The notes below the pieces were generated by a model that saw only the letters and a program-made list of their open reading frames with translations, was not told where the DNA came from and searched no databases. A program made the translations under genes and the position numbers. A DNA stretch of 64,000 bases. Origin: Zeugodacus cucurbitae. Lineage: Eukaryota > Arthropoda > Insecta > Diptera > Tephritidae. Below are positions 33,130-45,845 of this stretch, one piece after another (the stretch's first letter is position 1; the number at the start of each line of letters is the position of its first letter). The DNA is taken from positions 148,501 through 212,500 of the forward strand of contig NC_071672.1 in the NCBI RefSeq assembly GCF_028554725.1, written 5' to 3'.

Positions 33130-34683
33130 GAAATGTATAATGAAGCCTTGATAATGATCGAAGATTTGTGCCTCACGATTGCAAATTAGGCATTAGGGCA
33201 ATTAGGATTGACTCCACCAAATCGTCCAATGCATGATTTATTTGAACGAGAATTGCAACGCGAACTGCAATTCGATCGTAATGAATTGCGCGCGTTCGTA
33301 CAAACGTATACTCCACAATTAAATGATCAACAAAAATATGTATATGACACAGTGATGCAAGCTGACAATGACAACACTGGTGGATTGTATTTTTTGGATG
33401 CACCTGGCGGCACTGGAAAAACATTTTTGATTTCATTAATACTGGCAACGATTCAGTCGGTACAAAAAATCGCATTGGCACTTGCTTCTTCCGGAATTGC
33501 ATCTACATTACTTAATGGCGGCCGCACAGCACATTCCGCCTTGAAATTGCCATTGAACATGCAAGCAATTGAAACACCAACATGCAATATTTCAAGTATT
33601 TCTGGAATGGCTAAAGTCTTGCAACAAACATCCATTATTTTATGGGACGAATGTCCAATGGCCCATAAAAAATCTTTGGAAGCCTTAAATCGAACATTAC
33701 AAGATTTGAGACGGAGTTTACAGCTGTTTGGCGGTGCATTAATATTGTTATCTGGTGATTTTCGTCAAACGTTGCCTGTTATTCCGAGATCAAAACCAGC
33801 TGATGAAATTAATGCATGTTTGAAAAGTTCATTTTTGTGGGCACACGTACAAATGCTTTCGTTGACGACCAATATACGTGTGCGTCTTCAAAATGATTCT
33901 TCAGCACGTGAGTTTTCAAAGCAATTGCTGAAGATTGGCGATGGAAAAATGGCAAGTGATCAAAATGGGTTTATCACGTTACCGAATAATTTTTCAATAA
34001 TTGTATCATCAAAAGAAGAACTCATTGATCGCGTTTTTCCAAATATTGCTCAAAATTATAATAACCATGATTGGTTACGAGAACGTGCAATTTTAGCACC
34101 AAAAAATGTCAATGTCAATGAAATCAAATTCCACATCCAGGAAAAATTGTCAGGTAATTCGGAAACGTATAAATCCATTGATACTGCTATGAATGATGAA
34201 GACGCAGTCAATTATCCGGTTGAATTTATAAATTCTTTGGGACCACCAGGCATACCACCGCACAATTTGAATTTGAAAGTTGGTTCATCGATTATACTTC
34301 TTCGAAATCTTAATACACCGAAACTTTGTAATGGGACGAGACTTTCAGTGAAGAAATTGATGTCAAATTTAATTCAAGCAACAATTCTCACTGGCAAAGC
34401 AAAAGGTGAAATTGTACTAATACCGCGCATCCCATTAATAATAACGGACATGCCATTCGAATTTAAACGTCTTCAATTTCCTGTTCGGCTATCTTTTGCT
34501 ATGACCGTCAACAAAGCCCAAGGGCAAACGCTCCAGGTGTGTGGAGTTAATTTAGAGGAAGCTTGCTTTTCTCACGGTCAACTGTACGTTTCATGTTTGA
34601 GAGTTGGAGCCACGAAAAATTTGTTTATTTATGCACCACAAAATAAAACAAAAAATGTTGTGTATACAATTGTATCAAATTGA
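33130..34683 (+). pseudogene. Helitron 1 helicase (Pif1-type), 3' exon of the Rep-Hel gene
   Basis: Continues the reading frame interrupted by the RTE. A TAG at 33187-33189 (Lys codon in the expected ANKALGQLG block) precedes a 491-codon open frame from 33208. Superfamily 1 helicase motifs: Walker A APGGTGKT (residues 65-72), Walker B ILWDEC (D147, E148), LLSGDFRQTLP, and FAMTVNKAQGQT near the C-terminus. The last motif reads YVSCLRVG instead of YVACSRVG found in Helitron 2. That change alters a conserved Ser-Arg region. The helicase unwinds DNA during rolling-circle transposition. It cannot be made as a fusion with Rep here. Confidence 0.9.
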
Positions 34684-34774
34684 ACATTGCTTTTCTTTTT
34701 CATTATTGTGTTAAGAAATCAAATCTTTTAAGCAACAAATTTTTTGCGTAGAGAAGCGCGCCGGGTAACGCTAG

Positions 34775-34799
34775 TTTATTATAAAATTTCGTTCAAATA
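34775..34799 (-). other. 25-bp ITS2 remnant after Helitron 1
   Basis: TTTATTATAAAATTTCG then TTCAAATA, equal to the ITS2 sequence beyond the insertion site at 53944. It ends where a partial 28S copy begins. Confidence 0.85.
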
Positions 34800-35151
34800 C
34801 TTACCAAAAGTGGCGCACTGGGCACATTATATCATAACCTCAACCTTCATATCAAGAAAGGTGAGGTTCTTACCCATTTAAAGTTTGAGAATAGGTTAAG
34901 GTCGTTTCGACCCTAAGGCCTTGATCAAGTATAGTTCACCATCTTTCGGGTCACAGCATATATGCTCAAGGTACGCTCCAGTTAGAGGTATAAATAATAA
35001 TAAATTATCATTATACATAACTATATGGAACACCCCGGGATTGAATTAATAGTAAAATATTTCACTAAAAATTAATCCCATTATATAAAAGTTAAGTTAA
35101 TTTCGCCATTAGGTTTAATATAACCCAATGACTTGCACATATGTTAGACTC

Positions 35152-35185
<34 letters not shown>

Positions 35186-35647
35186 TCCTGAATCTTTCGC
35201 ATTGTTAATCATATAAATGCATACAATTAATATTAAAATCAATGATAATAATATTATTGTAAAATTCAAAAGAATTTAAGCATTATATATGTAAAATCTA
35301 TCAACACTTTATCAAATCATCAGTATTTATTCTATGTTAATAAGCTAAAAGCAAATTAATTTGAATAAACTTAACACCAATGATCTTTTGATAAATATTT
35401 TATTATGTTAATAGATTACAATGTCCTTATAAATATGAAAAAAATGCACACTATTACTATAATATTATAAATATCACAGTTATAATGATGAATTTTTCAT
35501 AATGGATATTCAGGTTCATCGGGGTTAACCTCTAAGCAGTTTCACGTACTATTTAACTCTCTATTCAGAGTTCTTTTCAACTTTCCCTCACGGTACTTGT
35601 TTACTATCGGTCTCATGGTTATATTTAGTTTTAGATGGAGTTTACCA

Positions 35648-35682
<35 letters not shown>

Positions 35683-35961
35683 TTTGGAAATATCTTTCTA
35701 GTAATCATTAACGTTATACGGGCCTGGCACCCTCTATGGGTAAATGGCCTCATTTAAGAAGGACTTAAATCGTTAATTTCTCATACTAAATATTAAGATA
35801 TTCCATACACTGCATCTCACATTTGCCATATAGACAAAGTGACTTAGTGCTGAACTATTTTCTTTTCGCTCGCCGCTACTAAGAAAATCCTTGTTAGTTT
35901 CTTTTCCTCCCCTCATTAATATGCTTAAATTCAGGGGGTAGTCCCATATGAATTGAGGTTG
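34800..35961 (-). pseudogene. 28S rRNA fragment, second copy (5' part, internally deleted)
   Basis: Matches 28S from CTTACCAAAAGTGG (equivalent to 24659) to the 28S 5' end. A deletion of about 185 bp (equivalent to 24781-24965) is joined at CTAAGGCCTTGATCAAG. It keeps the 28S/ITS2 boundary at 35961. It cannot give a working subunit because most of the molecule is absent. Confidence 0.88.
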
Positions 35962-36244
35962 TATAAAAATATTTATATTTATTTTATATTTTAGCTTTTT
36001 GCTATTTTAAAGAAACATACATAATTATTTCTTAACACCAATAATTTTCTAAATAATAAATATTCAATCTTTTCATCCCGCGTACTACTTCATTATAACA
36101 ACAATATTATTTTCTTGCTGTTTTACATTTAAGGCAATCCGAGAATAAAATAATATTTTATGCTAGACGTTCCTCTAAATGTATATATTATTTGAAATAA
36201 TATTGAAATTTTATTGTTTTTGGGAATACTAAGATTCTTATTTA
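35962..36244 (-). other. ITS2 part, second copy, interrupted by Helitron 2
   Basis: Nearly identical to 26003-26285, ending at the same TTATTTA. Confidence 0.85.
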
Positions 36245-36846
36245 TCTATATATATATATAAAACAGTTACATTTCCTTGGTAATCTTATAACTCAAGAAC
36301 CGCCGAGTCGATAGACACAAAAATTTTAGAGTTCGTTCCTACCTATAAGGAGGTGGTTTGTGTGAAGTTTGTTTGGAATCGGTGCAGCCGTTCCTGAGTT
36401 TGACATTTTTTGTAAGTAAATACACTATACCAAAATCAAGTATTTTCAATACGATTTATCAATTTTACATCGTGCTCTCATTGCGAACAGAATATTAATT
36501 TGCTGTCATTGTTTTTCAGTTGACAGTTTTCTTATGTGCTTTGAGTTCTTTTATATCTTGCTCTCATTTTGAACAAACATACTTTTGGTGAGTGTTAACC
36601 ATGTGTTTCTTTTTTAATTGTATTTTAATTGCTTCATTTTTATATATATTCAATTGCCAAGCGTTACTTAATTTTCACAAATTTAATTTGATTTCCCTTT
36701 CCGGTGAGTGTTTTCTTTATTTGCACAATTGAGGTTATGTCCAGTGTGAGTGTATGTGAATTCATATTTCCACGCACACACAGATTTTTCTAGAAATAAT
36801 TTTCAATGTATTGCTTTTACATTCAATTAGTCATACACTGTACTGA

Positions 36847-39816
36847 ACGTTCACGTCAATCAAATGCTACAGCGTTAAATCGAAGATCACAAAGTGAAGA
36901 AGATCGTGTTCGACGAAATGAAATGGAAACACAACGACACAGACGGAGAACTCACTTGGATAATACCGAAGCACCAAGAAACCGTCGTACGACCGTTTAT
37001 GATATACGTCAAATGGAACACGCGGCTTTCAATTACGATGCCAGATGAATATAGAATGTATACATTGCAAAGCATTTAAATTCATAAACGAAACGCCTGG
37101 CATGTGTTGTGCTGGTGGGAAAGTCGAATTACCGGTGCTAGAACTTCCGCCAGAACCTTTGCATTCATTGGTTTTTGGTAATTCGCCAACGTCAAAGCAT
37201 TTCCTCTTAAATATTCAAAAATACAATTCATGCTTTCAAATGACATCTTTTGGAGCTACAAATATTATAAAAGATGGATTTATGCCGACGTTTAAGGTGA
37301 TTTCTTCGTGTGGAATTAGCAATATCATTTTTAATTTATGTGCCGTCCCAGTGTTCGATATTTTTAGAAATTAAGATCCGTTATCATCTATATATATTTC
37401 TCGACCGTTACAGATCCAAGGTCAAATATACCATAGAGCTGGGTCTTTGCTACCATTACCAGATGGTGATCATAAATTTTTGCAAATATATTTCATTGAT
37501 GGTGAGAATCGTGATATAAATAAGCGCTGTGCAATTTCGACGAATACGAGAAGATCAATCGTGATTGAATTGTAAACATTTTTTCATCAACACAATGAAT
37601 TGGTGAAATTGTTTAAAGTGGCACTGGAACGGATGCCCTTCGATGGCCACAAAATCATAATAAAAGCCGATAAAACACAAATTGGGGAGCACACCAGACG
37701 ATTCAATGCACCAATGATTGAAGAAGTAGCCATTGTTGTGGTTGGCGAACAGTTTTTTCAGTCACGAGACATTGTTTTGTATCGTAGAAATGAGAACTTA
37801 CAACGTATTTCAGAACTCCATCGCTGTTATGATGCATTGCAATACCCCATTTTGTTCTGGAGAAGGGACGATGGCTATCACATCAACATACCAATGATAA
37901 ATCCAACAACTGGTACATATACATTTTATTTTGTTTAACACGTTCGCGTTCGCGGGAATTCCCGCAATTGTTTTATTGAAGGAAACATGAATGACGGGAA
38001 TTCCCGCAATTTACGCGAATGTGCTAAATATGATTTATAAATCATTTTCATACGATAATTAATTTTTGCAATACAGGTCAAGAATCAACAAAAAAAGTCA
38101 GTGCGATGAATTTTTATTCGTACCGATGATAAGCCCTCAAGAAACAAATTTTATTTTGCGATGCAATCAACTTTCGCATCAATATATCGTCGATATGTAC
38201 GCCAAAATTGAAAGTGAGCGATTAAATTTCATCCGTTACAATCAAGCCCGATTAAGATCAGAGGAATACATACATTTGCGTGACGCAATAATCAATGAAG
38301 TAAATGTGAATGATATCGGCCGTTTAACAATTTTACCATCATCATATGTTGGTAGCCCACGTCATATGCATGAATATACGCAAGATGCGATGGCATATGT
38401 ACGAAATTATGGACGACCGGATCTATTCATAACATTTACGTGCAACCCGAAGTGGGTCGATGTGTCTGATTGTTTACTTGATGGTCAGGTGCCAAAAGAT
38501 CGGCATGACATAACTGCCCGTGTATTCCAACAAAAATTGAAAAAATTAATGGATCTGATTGTCAAACTCCGTGTATTTGGAGAAGTGCGGTACTTTATGT
38601 ATACCATCGAGTGGCAAAAAAGAGGCTTACCTCACGCACATATTTTGATTTGGTGCGTAAACAAAATAACCCCTGATATGATTGATACCGTCATATCGGC
38701 CGAAATTCCAGATCAAACCATCGACCCAGGATTATTCGAAGTTGTCACGAAAAATATGATTCACGGTCCCTGTGGTGATATTAATCAATTAATTCACTTT
38801 GTATGATTGATGGTAAATGTTCGAAACGTTTTCCAAAGCAATTGATTGCTGAAACAATTACAGGTGATGATGGATATCCACGGTATCGTCGACGATGAAC
38901 TGAAGACAACGGTAAATCAACTGTAATTAAAATTAAAAGTCAAGATGTTGAAATCGATAACCGGTGGATAGTTCCGTACTCACCGATGCTGTCAAAAATG
39001 TTCAACGCTCACATCAATGTGGAATATTGAAATTCTGTATAATCAATCAAATATATTTGCAAGTATGTGAATAAGGGCAGCGATATGGCTGTTTCTGGAG
39101 TGGCTCCTGAGAATAATCATGACGAAATTTTGCAGTACCAAATGGGGCGCTATTTTAGTAGGAATGAAGCTGTATGGCGTATTTTATCGTTTCCAATTCA
39201 TGACAGACATCCGGTTGTTGTACATTTGGCAGTTCATCTTGAAAACGGCCAACGTGTTTACTACACTGCTGCAAATGCCGAACAAAGAGTAGTAGAGCCA
39301 CCAGTAACTACACTGACAGCTTATTTCCAGTTATGTGAAACTGATGAATTTTCCAGGACTTTGCTATATTCGAAAGTGCCTCACTATTTCACATGGAATG
39401 CATCAACAAAAAAATTTCAACGTCGTATTTTTCGAACAGATGCTTTGGGACGCATTTATACAGTTATTCCAGCTAATGTTGAATGTTTTTACCTTAGACT
39501 TTTGTTGGTGAACGTACATGGACCTCAATCATTCCAACATTTACGAACTGTTAATGGTCAATTGTGCGCAACATACCGTGAAGCATGTCAACACTTGCAT
39601 TTGCTGGAAGATGATACGCATTGGGATGCTACGCTTTGTGATGCATCAATTGTTTCTCCACCAATTCAAATTCGTATATTATTTGTGATCATAACATCAA
39701 CATGTTTTCCATCAAATCCACTGGAATTGTGGAATAAATACAAAGATTTCATTGCTGAAGACATTTTGATTCGACTTCGACATCGTTCCAATGATCCTGG
39801 TTTGCTGCTGACATTG
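36847..39816 (+). pseudogene. Helitron 2 Rep gene, N-terminal and HUH part, broken
   Basis: Same architecture as in Helitron 1: zinc-finger-like N-domain, FITFTCNPKW, PHAH, and YICKYVNKG after two stops. It shares the 36-bp deletion of the start codon, the frameshifts, and both stops before the tyrosine motif. Putative introns are at 37297-37413 and 37913-38076. Differences from Helitron 1 are single substitutions (for example Arg for Leu in IESERLNF). Confidence 0.88.
39802..39816. repeat. Left target-site duplication of RTE in Helitron 2
   Basis: TTGCTGCTGACATTG, repeated at 43077-43091. Confidence 0.92.
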
Positions 39817-42800
39817 TATGTATGTGATTGGCGTTGCAACCGTTTAGCCGGTTATAGCCGAATCGACGATAGTGCGCCACCTCTCTCTCTCCTTCGCAGT
39901 TCGGCGCCAGTTGGAGATCCCAAGTTTAACCAGGTCGCTCTCCACCTGGTCCCTCCAACGGAGTGGAGGCCTTCCTCTTCCTCGGCTTCCTCCGGCGGGT
40001 ACTGCATCGAACACTTTCAGGGCTGGAGTGTTTTCGTCCATTCGGACAACATGACCTAGCCAGCGTAGCCGCTGTCTTTTTATTCGCTGAACTATGTCAA
40101 TGTCGTCGTATAACTCGTACAGCTCATCGTTCCATCGTCTGCGGTATTCGCCGTTGCCAATGTTCTGAGGACCATAAATCTTGCGCAAAATTTTCCTCTC
40201 GAAAACTCTTAGTGTCGTCTCATCTGATGTTGACATCGTCCAAGCTTCTGCACCGTAAAGCAGGACGGGAATGACAAGCGACTTGTAGAGCTTGATTTTG
40301 GTTCGTCGAGAGAGGACTTTACTGTTCAATTGCCTACTCAGTCCAAAGTAGCACCTGTTGGCAAGAGTTATTCTACGCTGGATTTCGAGGCTGACATTGT
40401 TCGTGTTGTTGATGCTGGTTCCCAGGTATACGAAATTATCTACGACCTCGAAGTTATGACTGTCAACAGTGACGTGGGAGCCAAGACGCGAATGCGCCGA
40501 CTGTTTGTTTGATGACAGGAGATATTTCGTCTTGTCCTCATTCACCTCCAGACCCATTCGCTTCGCCTCCTTATCCATGCGGGAAAAAGCAGAACAAACG
40601 GCGCGGTTGTTGCTTCCGATGATATCAATATCATCGGCGTACGCCAGGAGCTGTACACTCTTGTAGAAGATTGTACCTTCTCGGTTTAGCTCTGCAGCTC
40701 TTATAATTTTTTCCAGCATCAGGTTAAAGAAGTCGCACGATAGTGAGTCACCTTGTCTGAAACCTCGTTTGGTATCGAACGGCTCGGAGAGGTCCTTCCC
40801 AATCATGACGGAGCTTTTGGTGTTGCTCAACGTCAATTTACACAGTCGTATTAGTTTTGCGGGGATACCAAATTCAGACATCGCGGCGTAAAGGCAACTC
40901 CTTTTCGTGCTGTCGAAAGCAGCTTTAAAATCGACAAAAAGGTGGTGTGTGTCGATCCTCTTTTCTCGGGTCTTTTCCAAGATTTGGCGCATGGTGAATA
41001 TCTGGTCAGTTGTCGATTTTCCAGGTCTAAAGCCACACTGATAAGGTCCAATCAGTTTGTTGACGGTGGGCTTTAGTCTTTCACACAATACGCTCGATAG
41101 AACCTTGTATGCGATATTTAGGAGGCTGATCCCACGGTAATTGGCGCAGATTGTGGGATCTCCCTTTTTATGGATTGGGCAGAGCACACTGAGATTCCAA
41201 TCGTCAGGCATGCTTTCTTCCGACCATATTCTGCAAAGAAGCTGATGCATGCACCTTATCAGTTCTTCGCCGCCGTATTTGAATAGTTCTGCCGGTAATC
41301 TATCGGCCCCCGCTGCTTTGTTGTTCTTCAAGCGGGTAATTGCTATTCGAATTTCTTCATGGTCGGGTAATGGAACATCTGTTCCATCGTCATCGATTGG
41401 GGGATCGGGTTCGCCATCTCCTGTTGTTGTACTCTCACTGCCATTCAGCAGGTCGGAGAAGTGTTCCCTCCATAATCCCAGTATGCCCTGGACATCGGTT
41501 ACCAGATTACCACCTTGGTCTCTACATGAGGATGCTCCGGTCTTGAAACCTTCGTTAAGTCGCTTCATTTTTTCATAAAATTTTCGAGCATTCCCTCTGT
41601 CTGCCAGCTTCTCAAGCTCTTCGTACTCACGCATTTCGGCCTCTTTCTTTTTTTGTCTGCAAATGCGTCTCGCTTCCCTCTTCAGCTCTCGGTATCTATC
41701 CCATCCCGCACGTGTTGTGGTCGTTTGCAATGTTGCGAGGTAGGCAGTCTGTTTTCTCTCCGCTGCGAGACGGCACTCCTCATCGTACCAGCTTGTTTTT
41801 TGTCGTTGCCGAAAACCAATTGTTTCGGCTGCAGCGGTACGCAGTGAGTTTGAGATGCCGTTCCACAGTTCCCTTATACCGAGATGCTGATGAGTGCTCT
41901 CAGAGAGCAGGAGTGCAAGTCGAGTAGAGTATTTCGTGGCTGTCTGTTGCGATTGCAGCTTTTCGACGTCGAACCTTCCTTGTGTTTGTTGACGGGCATT
42001 CTTTGCTGCACAGAGGCGGGTGCGTATCTTCGCTGCGACCAGATAATGGTCCGAGTCTATATTTGGTCCTCAGAGCGTACGCACGTCTAAAACACAGGAG
42101 ACATGTCTTCCGTCTATCACAACGTGATCGATTTGGTTCCGCGTGTTTCGATCAGGAGACAGCCAAGTAGCTTGATGTATTTTCTTATGCTGGAATCTGG
42201 TACTACAGACGACCATATTTCGGGCCCCAGCGAAGTCGATCAGCCTCAGGCCGTTTGGCGATGTTTCGTCATGGAGGCTGAATTTTCCGACTGTTGTGCC
42301 AAATACACCTTCTTTACCCACCCTGGCGTTAAAATCACCAAGCACGACTTTTACATCGTGGCGGGGGCAGCGCTCATAGGTGCGTTCTAGGCGCTCATAG
42401 AAAGCATCTTTGGTCACATCGTCCTTCCCTTCCGTTGGGGCGTGGGCGCAAATCAGCGATATGTTGAAGAACCTCGCTTTGATGCGGATTGTGGCTAGAC
42501 GTTCATCCACCGGGGTGAATGCCAGGACTCTGCGACGGAGTCTCTCTCCCACCACAAATCCAACACCAAATTTGCGCTCCTTTATATGGCCGCTGTAGTA
42601 GATGTCACAAGGACCCACCTTCTTCCGTCCTTGTCCCGTCCATCGCACTTCTTGGATGGCGGTGATGTCAGCCTTAAGTCGTATGAGGACATCAACCAGC
42701 TGGGCAGAGGCACCTTCCCAATTAAGGGTCCGGACATTCCAGGTGCATGCCCTTATATCATTATCCTTAAAACGTTTGCAGGGGTCGTCATCAAAAGGGG

Positions 42801-43076
42801 GGTGTCTCACCGAGGCTTTCGTAGATTTTTCATTGGGGGGTGTTTTTATGTGGTGGGTCCCAAACCCTACGCACAACCGCATAAGCGGGCTTCGCCTTCT
42901 CACTTTAGCTCGCCTTCAAACGGATGTCTGTTGGCTACCCAGAGGATACTTGGTCTAAAACCGGAAGTCGTGAGCTGCTTGAACCATGTGGAGAAGAATC
43001 GTTTCTGGCCACTCCCAAGTGAGTGACAATCAAAAACTTTCCTCACTTGCGTGAACTTCTACACATGATCCCATCC
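39817..43076 (-). mobile_element. RTE-clade retrotransposon in Helitron 2 (complete, 3,260 bp)
   Basis: Same length, site and target duplication as the copy at 29855-33114, therefore a copy made by duplication of the host unit and not a second insertion. Only scattered substitutions distinguish them. Confidence 0.93.
39844..42882 (-). pseudogene. RTE endonuclease-reverse transcriptase (Helitron 2 copy), single nonsense codon
   Basis: The best preserved retrotransposase in the window. From ATG 42880-42882 the frame runs through the endonuclease, the linker and the RT to 39844. I translated the linker and found one stop, TGA at 42070-42072, at an Arg codon position (CGA to TGA, a typical CpG decay change) within VLDVRTL-stop-GPNIDSDHYLV. 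The TTA Leu codon that is TGA in the Helitron 1 copy is intact here. RT motifs VDFKAAFDS, RQGDSLSCDFFN and YADDIDIIG are intact. Confidence 0.9.
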
Positions 43077-43091
43077 TTGCTGCTGACATTG
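43077..43091. repeat. Right target-site duplication of RTE in Helitron 2
   Basis: TTGCTGCTGACATTG; see 39802-39816. Confidence 0.92.
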
Positions 43092-44645
43092 GAAATGTAT
43101 AATGAAGCCTTGATAATGATCGAAGATTTGTGCCTCACGATTGCAAATTAGGCATTAGGGCAATTAGGATTGACTCCACCAAATCGTCCAATGCATGATT
43201 TATTTGAACGAGAATTGCAACGCGAACTGCAATTCGATCGTAATGAATTGCGCGCGTTCGTACAAACGTATACTCCACAATTAAATGATCAACAAAAATA
43301 TGTATATGACACAGTGATGCAAGCTGACAATGACAACACTGGTGGATTGTATTTTTTGGATGCACCTGGCGGCACTGGAAAAACATTTTTGATTTCATTA
43401 ATACTGGCAACGATTCAGTCGGAACAAAAAATCGCATTGGCACTTGCTTCTTCCGGAATTGCATCTACATTACTTAATGGCGGCCGCACAGCACATTCCG
43501 CCTTGAAATTGCCATTGAACATGCAAGCAATTGAAACACCAACATGCAATATTTCAAGTATTTCTGGAATGGCTAAAGTCTTGCAACAAACATCCATTAT
43601 TTTATGGGACGAATGTCCAATGGCCCATAAAAAATCTTTGGAAGCCTTAAATCGAACATTACAAGATTTGAGACGGAGTTTACAGCTGTTTGGCGGTGCA
43701 TTAATATTGTTATCTGGTGATTTTCGTCAAACGTTGCCTGTTATTCCGAGATCAAAACCAGCTGATGAAATTAATGCATGTTTGAAAAGTTCATTTTTGT
43801 GGGCACACGTACAAATGCTTTCGTTGACGACCAATATACGTGTGCGTCTTCAAAATGATTCTTCAGCACGTGAGTTTTCAAAGCAATTGCTGAAGATTGG
43901 CGATGGAAAAATGGCAAGTGATCAAAATGGGTTTATCACGTTACCGAATAATTTTTCAATAATTGTATCATCAAAAGAAGAACTCATTGATCGCGTTTTT
44001 CCAAATATTGCTCAAAATTATAATAACCATGATTGGTTACGAGAACGTGCAATTTTAGCACCAAAAAATGTCAATGTCAATGAAATCAAATTCCACATCC
44101 AGGAAAAATTGTCAGGTAATTCGGAAACGTATAAATCCATTGATACTGCTATGAATGATGAAGACGCAGTCAATTATCCGGTTGAATTTATAAATTCTTT
44201 GGGACCACCAGGCATGCCACCGCACAATTTGAATTTGAAAGTTGGTTCATCGATTATACTTCTTCGAAATCTTAATACACCGAAACTTTGTAATGGGACG
44301 AGACTTTCAGTGAAGAAATTGATGTCAAATTTAATTCAAGCAACAATTCTCACTGGCAAAGCAAAAGGTGAAATTGTACTAATACCGCGCATCCCATTAA
44401 TAATAACGGACATGCCATTCGAATTTAAACGTCTTCAATTTCCTGTTCGGCTATCTTTTGCTATGACCGTCAACAAAGCCCAAGGGCAAACGCTCCAGGT
44501 GTGTGGAGTTAACTTAGAGGAAGCTTGCTTTTCTCACGGTCAACTGTACGTTGCATGTTCGAGAGTTGGAGCCACGAAAAATTTGTTTATTTATGCACCA
44601 CAAAATAAAACAAAAAATGTTGTGTATACAATTGTATCAAATTGA
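43092..44645 (+). pseudogene. Helitron 2 helicase (Pif1-type), 3' exon
   Basis: Same 491-codon frame (43170-44645) preceded by the same in-frame TAG. Walker A APGGTGKT, Walker B ILWDEC, LLSGDFRQTLP, FAMTVNKAQGQT and an intact YVACSRVG, so this is the least altered helicase domain of the three. It is separated from Rep by the RTE. Confidence 0.9.
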
Positions 44646-44736
44646 ACATTGCTTTTCTTTTTCATTATTGTGTTAAGAAATCAAATCTTTTAAGCAACAA
44701 ATTTTTTGCGTAGAGAAGCGCGCCGGGTAACGCTAG

Positions 44737-44761
44737 TTTATTATAAAATTTCGTTCAAATA
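44737..44761 (-). other. 25-bp ITS2 remnant after Helitron 2
   Basis: Same sequence and same breakpoint into 28S as at 34775-34799, so the junction was copied with the unit. Confidence 0.85.
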
Positions 44762-45113
44762 CTTACCAAAAGTGGCGCACTGGGCACATTATATCATAAC
44801 CTCAACCTTCATATCAAGAAAGGTGAGGTTCTTACCCATTTAAAGTTTGAGAATAGGTTAAGGTCGTTTCGACCCTAAGGCCTTGATCAAGTATAGTTCA
44901 CCATCTTTCGGGTCACAGCATATATGCTCAAGGTACGCTCCAGTTAGAGGTATAAATAATAATAAATTATCATTATACATAACTATATGGAACGCCCCGG
45001 GATTGAATTAATAGTAAAATATTTCACTAAAAATTAATCCCATTATATAAAAGTTAAGTTAATTTCGCCATTAGGTTTAATATAACCCAATGACTTGCAC
45101 ATATGTTAGACTC

Positions 45114-45147
<34 letters not shown>

Positions 45148-45562
45148 TCCTGAATCTTTCTCATTGTTAATCATATAAATGCATACAATTAATATTAAAA
45201 TCAATGATAATAATATTATTGTAAAATTCAAAAGAATTTAAGCATTATATATGTAAAATCTATCAACACTTTATCAAATCATCAGTTTATATATCTTTCT
45301 AGTAATCATTAACGTTATACGGGCCTGGCACCCTCTATGGGTAAATGGCCTCATTTAAGAAGGACTTAAATCGTTAATTTCTCATACTAGATATTAAGAT
45401 ATTCCATACACTGCATCTCACATTTGCCATATAGACAAAGTGACTTAGTGCTGAACTATTTTCTTTTCGCTCGCCGCTACTAAGAAAATCCTTGTTAGTT
45501 TCTTTTCCTCCCCTCATTATTATGCTTAAATTCAGAGGGTAGTCCCATATGAATTGAGGTTG
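44762..45562 (-). pseudogene. 28S rRNA fragment, third copy (two internal deletions)
   Basis: Begins with the same CTTACCAAAAGTGG breakpoint and has the same 185-bp deletion as the second copy. It also lacks about 360 bp (ATCATCAGTTTATATATC junction near 45287). It ends at the 28S/ITS2 boundary. Confidence 0.87.
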
Positions 45563-45845
45563 TATAAAAATATTTATATTTATTTTATATTTTAGCTTTT
45601 TGCTATTTTAAAGAAACATACATAATTATTTCTTAACACCAATAATTTTCTAAATAATAAATATTCAATCTTTTCATCCCGCGTACTACTTCATTATAAC
45701 AACAATATTATTTTCTTGCTGTTTTACATTTAAGGCAATCCTAGAATAAAATAATATTTTATGCTAGACGTTCCTCTAAATGTATATATTATTTGAAATA
45801 ATATTGAAATTTTATTGTTTTTGGGAATACTAAGATTCTTATTTA
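45563..45845 (-). other. ITS2 part, third copy, interrupted by Helitron 3
   Basis: Same 283-bp ITS2 segment, ending at TTATTTA before the Helitron. Confidence 0.85.

Larger units (their letters stand above)
26286..34774 (+). mobile_element. Helitron 1 in ITS2, carrying an RTE insertion
   Basis: A rolling-circle DNA transposon on the plus strand, opposite to the rDNA. The 5' end is TC followed by CTATATATATATATAAAA-type sequence; the 3' end is GCGCGCCGGGTAACGCTAG, the CTAG terminus with a short preceding hairpin typical of Helitrons. It encodes a broken Rep and a long Pif1-type helicase. The RTE at 29855-33114 splits the gene. The 26286-26885 region is a non-coding leader. Confidence 0.92.
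36245..44736 (+). mobile_element. Helitron 2 in ITS2, carrying the same RTE insertion
   Basis: 8,492 bp, same ends as Helitron 1 (TC start, CTAG end) and the same insertion point. It differs from Helitron 1 by a few point changes and a 4-bp AAAA/AAAAATTT-type length change near 36320. It carries the canonical helicase motif YVACSRVG. Confidence 0.92.

Noticed and set aside
33173..33502. 109-codon minus-strand frame repeated at 43135 and 49158
   Set aside because: Antisense shadow of the Helitron helicase, conserved only because the helicase copies are nearly identical.
36245..44736. Idea that Helitron 2 is an independent insertion
   Set aside because: It shares the RTE insertion, deletions and the ITS2-to-28S junction with Helitron 1, so it is a duplicate of the unit.
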